A DNA stretch of 40,178 nucleotides. Source: Botryllus schlosseri. Taxonomy: Eukaryota > Chordata > Ascidiacea > Stolidobranchia > Styelidae. Position numbers and translations under genes: made by a program. The DNA is taken from positions 1 to 40,178 of the forward strand of contig ATSW01015514.1 in NCBI GenBank assembly GCA_000444245.1. Reading direction: 5' to 3'. Positions within the stretch are counted from its first letter, which is position 1; each line of letters begins with the position of its first letter. The notes under the pieces were generated by a model. The model ran no database searches. It was not told where the DNA came from and worked only from the letters and a program-made list of their open reading frames with translations. This document shows positions 28,601-37,600 of the stretch, one piece after another.

Positions 28601-31600
28601 TAGGTCGATGGGTGGCGGACTTTTAGCAGTTGATCAGAAGAGAGCACTTTCGGAATTGGAGGGTGCATCCATTTTAGAAAATACGTTGAGCTATTGTGAT
28701 ATAGGAGCTCGTTCACCCGGTTTTCATGATATTGTCCCTCCTTAACGATGAAAGAATGCCCCAAAATACTTTCTGCTTTACCAAATGGATATTCAATTGA
28801 ATAGTATATTCATAATGAAATAAACCCAAATATTTTCGGCCGACACTCGTCAGGGGTAATCGTCAGCAACTACTAGAAAATTCAAAAGAACATGGTATAT
28901 CAACAATCGTATCTCGAAATATGACGTCACCAGCACGAAATGTGATCTCAAATAAGAGAGCGTTCAGTGTACTATCTAAAGATGGTACACAAACTCCTCT
29001 TGTTGACAAAGCTTGGGCTGATGTATTTTGATAAAGGTCGACTCCAAGGCACACGGATAAAAGCGTGAGCGGCCCCTCTCGATGACGCGAAATCTGTTGT
29101 CGGAGAGGTCTCTTGAGCCAAGTTCTTGAACGCCTTTACAATGAGGCTGGAGTTTTATGTGCTTACCACAACATAGTATGTTGTCTTTGGAAGGAATATT
29201 GCCATATATTTCATTTTATTCCTTGTCTTATTCCTTGTCTGTCCTGAAATTTCTGCATAGTTATAACTGAAATAATGTGTATCGTGCTGTCTATGAATGG
29301 GATCAACCTAAAAAGCCATAAGCGCTAACATAGTTTGTGTGCGCAATAAAAAATAAATTTTTGTCAGGGTTAGGGAGGCTGTTACCTGGTTCGTTGTCCA
29401 CGTAAACACAACGTTCCAAGTACCAGTACTCCAAAAGGTAGAGTATTCCCGCACTTAGCACTTCCCTATAAAAGGTACCGGGATGTCATATCCCATACCT
29501 TCTCAGCCACTGGGTAAGCAGGGCTTGTTCTTTATCGTGCAGGGTCGCGATCTGCCGCAACAGATGGGCGTATATCACGTAGGTAGACGATTTCACGAAT
29601 AACGGACATTGCAGAAGGATAAAGTACGCGCGTATCTCGTTGTTCGATTTTGTTCTAAACAAAGGAAAAACACACATCGAATTACACGCACGCCGATGGA
29701 ATATTCATAGGGATACATTAAATATTTCATGGTGTTTTGATGGGACGATTCTGACGGGTGCACACCTTGAGATACGCGGACAATCGCCCGACATTATTAC
29801 GCATCTATAATTCATAAGGAAATTACCTACCCTTGCCATTCCTTGAGTAGACAGTTGATAATACCTTTCAGAACTATCTTTTGAGTTTCTTGCGGCTAAA
29901 AACAAGCTACATTCAAGCCTGAACAATATCTACGTTATCATGACAAAGTTTAAATGCTTAGAAAAGTATGAACTTTTAATCGAGTGATAATTATTGAAAG
30001 ACGAAGACAAAAACCAAGCAACGCGTTTCTAACTTTTTCCAAGCACTTAAGGGGTTGTTTTTTTGGGGAGAAAAACTACTATTAGGGACTACATATTGCA
30101 ATTTTGTAAAGTAGAATGTAATTCTGGGATATGCTTCCATCACTTTCATGCGTGATATTGCCGCGACAACTCGACGAAAGAGACTCTGTATCCTGGCAAC
30201 AGAATATATTTTCAAACCTATTCGTAGCATCATGCATAATATGTACGGATTTGAACGTGTTTCACCAGAACATGCGGCTATCCGTGTGTGGCACACGAAT
30301 CGCCAATCAGCACTCGCCTCAAAACAAAACGGTCAGACGACTGATCTCACCCAGTCTCAGTGACGACACGGTCGCCAATAATAATCCATTGATGTAAAAT
30401 TTTCTAGACTAAACTAACATTGTAAGGAACATAGCATACCCATAGCCATAGAAATAACAAACATAGCCTATTGATTCCCCTTTTGCTTGCAAACAAAATA
30501 TCCAAAAATAGATAGATTGCGCAATCGTTTATATTGTGAAATTCACATTAAATATCATTGGCTCAAATGTAAATCGAATTTGCCTTACAACTTACAAGCC
30601 ATTGCATCGATACGCTGCGGCAATCAATTTTTTGTTAATAATTCACACGAAAAACACACCGAGATGCTGCAAGTGAGCAATTTTATGGATATTTAGAGTA
30701 AAATAGTTCAAGCATAACCAGTCAAGCTTGAATAAAGTGGCTGTTTTAGTTATTCAGTTCAGGACGGAAGCCTGAGAACCAACCAAACATTGCAAAATGC
30801 TATTGTGGGAAGAAGGGCAGTACATGTTGAAAACCAAAACCAGGCAGAAAGCATTTGAAATGCTGTATAAATTGGTTATTGTGCATTGTGCATGTATAGC
30901 GGTCTCATTAACCTGTTGCCAAAATGACATTACTGGTATTTGAAAATCAAATAAATAGTTATTTTGGGCTGACACTCGTTAGGGGTAATCGTCAGCAACT
31001 AACAGAGATTTCAAAGCAACTTTGTATATCAACAGTCGTATTGATGATGTATAAATTTCTTTTGAATTCTCTGCTAGCGCCAGTTGAAGTTAATTGTGTG
31101 GCCCTACTATGAAATGAGTTGCTATCATACCAGTTCCGAAAGAACTTCGTACATGAGCCCGACAAATTTTTGATCGACGAGATGATCCGGTAGGTGTTGC
31201 GCCGAAGAAGTTCTGTTTGGCTGCGAAGACGATTTCTGGCCGTCGTTTCTACATAAACGATTTTTGTGATCATAGCTAGCATGCGGCCGTGAATGTAGAA
31301 GTCTCGAACACGCCTTTGACATCCTACTGGCAGAAATTCTACAGGTCAAAACTTTGTTTTACATAACATCAAATAGCTTTTCACAACCGCAGACCCACTG
31401 TACTCATATTGAAGGAGTGGTTCATTGGCACTGGGGAATGTACAATTGAATACCTCTATCCATTGTTATGCAATGTCATGTTTGATATGTCTACTTGGCA
31501 AGCACCAATTCAACAGCACCGTCAAAATCATATCCATAAGGACGTAACAAGGTTGGTCTCGGCACCACGATAATAAAAATACCGCTTGACAGACCACCCA

Positions 31601-34600
31601 AGATATACAAAGCTCCAACGCAAGAATGCACTTGACAATCTAAAAGTCAAAATTCGTGCCATATTGTGCACTCAACACAGGCGTGGGGTATCTGTCGAAA
31701 GAGTTAACACAGCACTCTGCTCAAACCACATTTGTTATTGAAGGTAAACCATAAAATATGTCAATCACAGAACTGAGGAGAGGCGTGTAGCGGCAACCAC
31801 GGCCCTCCCAAAAATCAACAATGGCCTATCACCCGACTAGTGTTGACACAAGGCGAAACAGTTGTATCTACACCGCTGCAACATTGCCACAATACATCCC
31901 TATCAATCGGCTAGTAGAAATCCCACTTCAAACATGGGAGACTAACTACAAAAGCTTTTCCTTCTATTACTACTCATAATCTATTTATTCCTCGAGGTAT
32001 AGTATTCTATTCATTTGATATAAAATTGAGGGTAAAATCAGGAAAGATTGTGAAAACATCATCGCGACCAATACCATTTCAGTGTGCTCGACAATCATGG
32101 AAGTGGCGTTGATATCCATTTGTCACTGCAGCTAAACCAACAGATTTGCGAAAATCATTTTTATCACACGTTGAGCCCTTTAGGAATACCTCTTTTTGAA
32201 AGTGTCATTGATGGAGGCGAACGAGTCGAAAGTGGATTTGTAGAATTCTTGGATTCGCTTTGTAGACTTTGCGGCACCAGTACCGGACTTCTTACACTTC
32301 TGTAATTCCAGCCTGCAATGCATATAGACGTCAAGGATTGGGTTTTAGCATGACTAGGGTGAACAATTACCACTAAACGTGTTGCGAATTTTCCATAAAT
32401 ATTACAGCAATACACAAAATTGCATTTGCATGTTCCCAAGCGAAACCATGCAACATTTGCCGTTGATCTGCTCATAGCTGCCTATATAGAAATAGATAAA
32501 CCGCTATCTAGATAGCGGCCTATATAAGAAATACGCAAAGCCAATGTCAGTGATGGCCAAATAATGTTTCACAAATGGAGGCTGCACGAATCATGGGTGG
32601 CTGGTGTCAATTTTATGATCATGTTAATATTGACATAATATAATATGTCAGGTGCTACCTGTTAGGATTACGAGCGAAAATCAGGCAATACATATCAAAG
32701 TTCAAGGGTCTGGTATTGCAATTCATTTCTCATGGAGACCCACACTCTTAAAGGGGCACTGCACTCTAAAAATGATGTGGTCTCAAATTGAAGGGCAAAA
32801 CGAAAGAAAAATTTTGGCGGCAGCCGTTTTCTTAAGAACGCCACCGTAATGGAGCTGCAATGTATTGAAATTCCCATAGGGGCAAACGCCCCAGCAGTCA
32901 CGCAGAAATCGAACTTTACATAGTTGTCAGCCGATGTTATGAAGGAAATATGTCGTACACGCCAAGGTGGTTTAGATACCGCGTTCAATGGAAGATGTCA
33001 GATAAGGAGATTTATGTCAAAATCGGGCCTAGTGTATTCTATTTCCTTCATAACATCGGCCTATAACTATATAAAGTTTGATCTCTGCGTGACTGCTGGA
33101 GCGTTTTGCCCCTATGGAAATTTCAATACATTGCAGCTCCATTACGGTGGCGTTCTGAAGAAAACGGCTGCGGCCAAAATTTTTCTTCCGTTTTGCCCTT
33201 CAATTTAAGACCACATCATTTTTAGAGTGCAGTGCCCCTTTAAGACGGACAAATATATATCAATACGTCAGACTGGTAAGCAACAACCAGCTAGTTCCAC
33301 CAGTCAGAACACAGATCATAGTTGCAGTGGGAACTTTCATGATTAAAATTCAAAGAAAGTCGGAAATATTTCTAATTTCGCGTAATTCATAGATCTATCT
33401 TACTGCTGGAAGATGTGGGTGAAGGAGTGGTCAGCATCGTTCTAAAATATCCCCAAAAACGTCAGCATGATATTATTAACAAGGTCACGCTCTTGCCATA
33501 ACAGAAATAACCATATCTTTCCAAGAAATATGACGGCAGACGCACCCATGCTTCAGATTGACATTATACCTGGTGTCCCCATTCAACCATAACAAAGGCC
33601 GGTCGAATCACTGAAATTATTGCTCTTTGAATCTGAACTACAACGCAGCGCACAATTATTGGAGGGACAATCGCAACAATCCCTTGACGTCAAAAGCCCA
33701 CATATCAAAGCTGGATCATCCTTGACCGCACCTTTTTAAAATCCGCAAACGTAAACAATGATATTACGGCATTATTACATTTCAGGGTGAAGCCTATGTG
33801 TGTTCAAAGTCCATAAGGGACGCTAAGACTGAGACATGTTATGGCTGATTAAATAAGCAGTTAACCTGAAGGGAAAGGGTGCTCAATGGTTGGGGATTCG
33901 TAGGAAGACATCGAGATTGTGATATTACGATGAGTTCCAGAGAATGAATCCACTCAACTATGTATCAAGCCTTATGTGTCAACATGATATTTCCTTTTTG
34001 CCATTGTTTGTGAATGCGAAATACATGCAATTCGCATCAAATAAGTGCTCAACTTTGGATTGCGATATAGGCCTAATTATTGATTCTGTTGGCTAAATTT
34101 TTGCGATCCATTTTTTGTTCGTTTTACAACAAGAGCGTTTGTGATTACATTATTTATTTGAAAATCTTTTCGAAAATGTATATATTGCCTAATTCTGATC
34201 TGAGTTGAGTCACTGCACAATTATACTAGTATGCTAAAATTATATTTCCACAAGAACCCTGTATTAACATCGTGTGGATCATTTACTGCACGACTGATTG
34301 TGCAAGATTCCAAATCCCATGATTTTGGCACAAAGAAATATATATACATAAAAAATACAGAAATTCTGAAACCTGACATTGGCAGCGATACAGATCCATT
34401 TATTCATCGCCTCAAATTAGGTGGCGTTAAACCTGATTTTAGTAGATATGGCTTTGACAAAATAAAAGTGCTTTCGAGTAGCGGGAGCTTATGACGTGAG
34501 AGGCTCTTGAAACAACTTATCCAAATTTCCACTCGTTCATGATTGAGAAATGTTTCATTTGAATCTGAGTGTTTCCTGCGCCCAAAATAGGTGCAGTTAT

Positions 34601-37600
34601 GTCTGTAAAAATACGTTGTGTCATCGTAAAGCGTTCGCTATTCGCCCCACCTGATCACAATCTATCTGTGGCATCATACACTCAATGGCATAACCGTAAG
34701 ACCAAACTGCATAACCAAAATATCAATTTTTCAGTACACACCGAAACTGTTTAAGTGTGACCCTTCCGCTCTTCTTGGTCATCTCGTGGGGCGCGCTTGA
34801 TTTAGTAGAGCCATCAGAACAGCTACGTTCCACTGAGGCAGATTGAGAGCAGCGTGCGCCTTCACTTTTTCGACTCTGTCAAAGTAAGCGTTGCAAAATT
34901 TGCAATCGTCATTTCTATCACTATTAATTCGTAAGGATTGGTTGCAAGTCCCAATATCCCAACAGGTCATAGAAATTCATGTCGCTATGCTGCTATGAGA
35001 GGTGCCTGTACTATGGTAGCTAGCTTTATTTTAAAACTATGGCACCTATCTTTTTGTGTTGAATAACTTTGATACTGTATTTAGTTGATGTAACGATAAT
35101 TGTAATAAAGCAATATTGACGAACAAAAAAAAACACAAGAGCAACTTTGATTGCTAGATATGAAGGAAGGTCAGTAGGTCACAGACTGTACATTCATTTT
35201 GTCGGTTGGATTAGTAAAGATAACAATCGTAAAATTTGTTGATGACGTCCCTAAGCCTACAATGTTAGCAAGTAGCCTACTCTAGCCATAATGATACAAT
35301 CCATAACTTCAGGACGGAGTAGTAAAAAAGATTAGACATATCATATTTCTAACAAAACAAAATGTACAAGATCTGGGCCTGGCAGCTGCTTTTCGAGATG
35401 TTATCCATTGCTTCACAATACACCACACTTCATGTTGTGAGGATACATGGTGACAAAGGTACATGAAGAAATTCTTAAGCTTTGATCTCTGTGACATCAT
35501 ATACATGCTATAACTAGCTTGGAAATCCATTGATGCTGCTCGCCACCACCAAGAAATCATCCATCAAGTAATATTGTCAAATAATACAATTACACAATAT
35601 TGTAATCTTGAAAAATTTCCATGTATAATTCCAACTTGGTACTTTGGTGATTGTCAGTCAAAAATCAACTACCCGTACAAGAAATTATTGAGTATTAGTA
35701 AATTATCCCTTGTTCCAATTATGGCTAATTGGCAAGATTTTAGTTACTGGTATATCCATCCAGTTGTCGTGACTCTGGAGCCACTATAAATTCAGAAAAC
35801 GCAGCAACGTAATGCTGCTGAATTTAGGAATTTGCAAGCAAGGGGCACAATAACTAATCAGTAGGGCAAGTTTTTGTAGCAGTCAAATCTGTGGAAAGTT
35901 GCACGTTTTTTTCACAAAAGTTGCAGTAAAAAGTTGAATTTAGTTTTCCCAAAAGTTGCACTAAAAAGTTGCATTTATGGACAAGTTCCATGAAATTATT
36001 GGGGTATAAGGTACTCGAATCGTTCCGCATCCAAGGCACTGTAGCAAAACTCAATGTTGGCGACTTCAACAAAATCAATAGCCTGGAAAAATTGACCCAG
36101 TGAAAATAAAATTTTCGATGGTCCAGCCTGAATGTACCTCAAATCAGAAAGAACCTCAAATTTAAATGTCAGTGAAATATTCAAGCGATGTATTTACATA
36201 TAGTGCCACATATTTTCTGCAAAAAGTTAGTTGCATGATAAAGCGAAAAAACTTGCAAAAAGTTCCATGAAAAATCGAAAAAGTTGCAAAAAAGCTGCAT
36301 GAAATAATGGAAAGTTGTAATATAAGATTCCTATAAACAGCACAAAACACCATACTACACTATAAAACTTCCGAGAAGTTGTAGAAAAAAGTTGCAAAAA
36401 CTCACCCTGCTAATCAGTTTTAACATGCCAAATAAAAAATTAATCCCGAGAACGTTCAAATGATGAAGCAAATCTGCCCGCAGTCTACTTTTTAAAAGTC
36501 AAAATTCATAAATTATGGGTATTTCATTTGAGAAATTGGATTAGTCGAAAATAACACCGGTCTACTCACTCTGACAGGAGACTTCGCTTTCAAATGCTGT
36601 CCAAACTGCACAGTGGTATGATGCAACGGAGGCGATTCCAGCGTTGATTTATATTGCGAGGGTAACGGGCTAGCCGGAGGTTCATCGATCAAAGACGAAG
36701 ATTCAGAGCACAGTGGTGAACGTCTTATTACGGTAGTTTGAGATTCGTCAGTAGGCGACAGCATGGCGGCGGCATGTGAATGGCTTGTAGAAGGTGCCCC
36801 GCCGCCTAAATCCCACGAATTCATTTCCATCGAGGTATTTGGAGAGCAGTCCCTGCTGCTCGGAAATGGCAGCAGGTGCGAAAATATGGTGTTGCTCGGT
36901 TGACTTGTTATTGAAGAGTTCAGGGTTAACGTTGGTAAGTTGCCTGTTACTAAAATTCAATAAATTTATTTGCCAGTCACAGAAAAAGGCTATATGAACG
37001 ATTGGTAATGATTATGATTATAAAAAATACCATTGAAAAGTTTTTATAAAAAGGTGGTCAAATTAACTAGCTTAATGATTGAGCAGGATTGTAGTGTAGT
37101 GACTCGAGTCATATTTTTCAAATGCGTAAAATAACTCTTGACTTGACTTGACTCGAGTCAAAACTATAAAAGGGAGATTGACTTGTGACTCGAAACCTTG
37201 TGACTTGGTTACAACACTGCGATTGAGTGATTCTACTTCAAAAAGAAGCAGAAATGGTCTAACATTCTGCTCAAGTAGCTAAGTAACAAATCCCGAGGCC
37301 TACATGAAACCGTTTGCGCCTGTTACTATGCATAGAAAGGAAAGGCCTATTCCCAGTTTGTAACTGGTACCTGATAAGGGCATCAAAATGTAGAAGTGAG
37401 TCTGTACATAGAAAAATAACAAAGCGGTATGTGTGTGATGATATTTCAAAGAGTCCTTTCCGGCCAGGACGGTATTAGATAATTTTATCCCATATCAATA
37501 TTCATTTCAAAACATTACCAAGCTCTATGAAACCAAAATATTAACACAACGGATAAAGCAGGGACATAGTTAACAGGATCAATTATTATTTATCATGACT

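Noticed and set aside
29991-30296. Minus-strand open frame with a segment resembling IQSLFRRVVAAIS as the exon between HECTD2 exons 6 and 8.
   Set aside because: The 65-bp exon at 29831-29895 matches the expected segment far better and fits both phases.
32084-32305. Plus-strand open frame of 73 codons.
   Set aside because: It is the antisense shadow of HECTD2 exon 5.
36748-36960. Alternative minus-strand frame over exon 3.
   Set aside because: It fits neither the acceptor phase nor the donor, while the chosen frame fits both.
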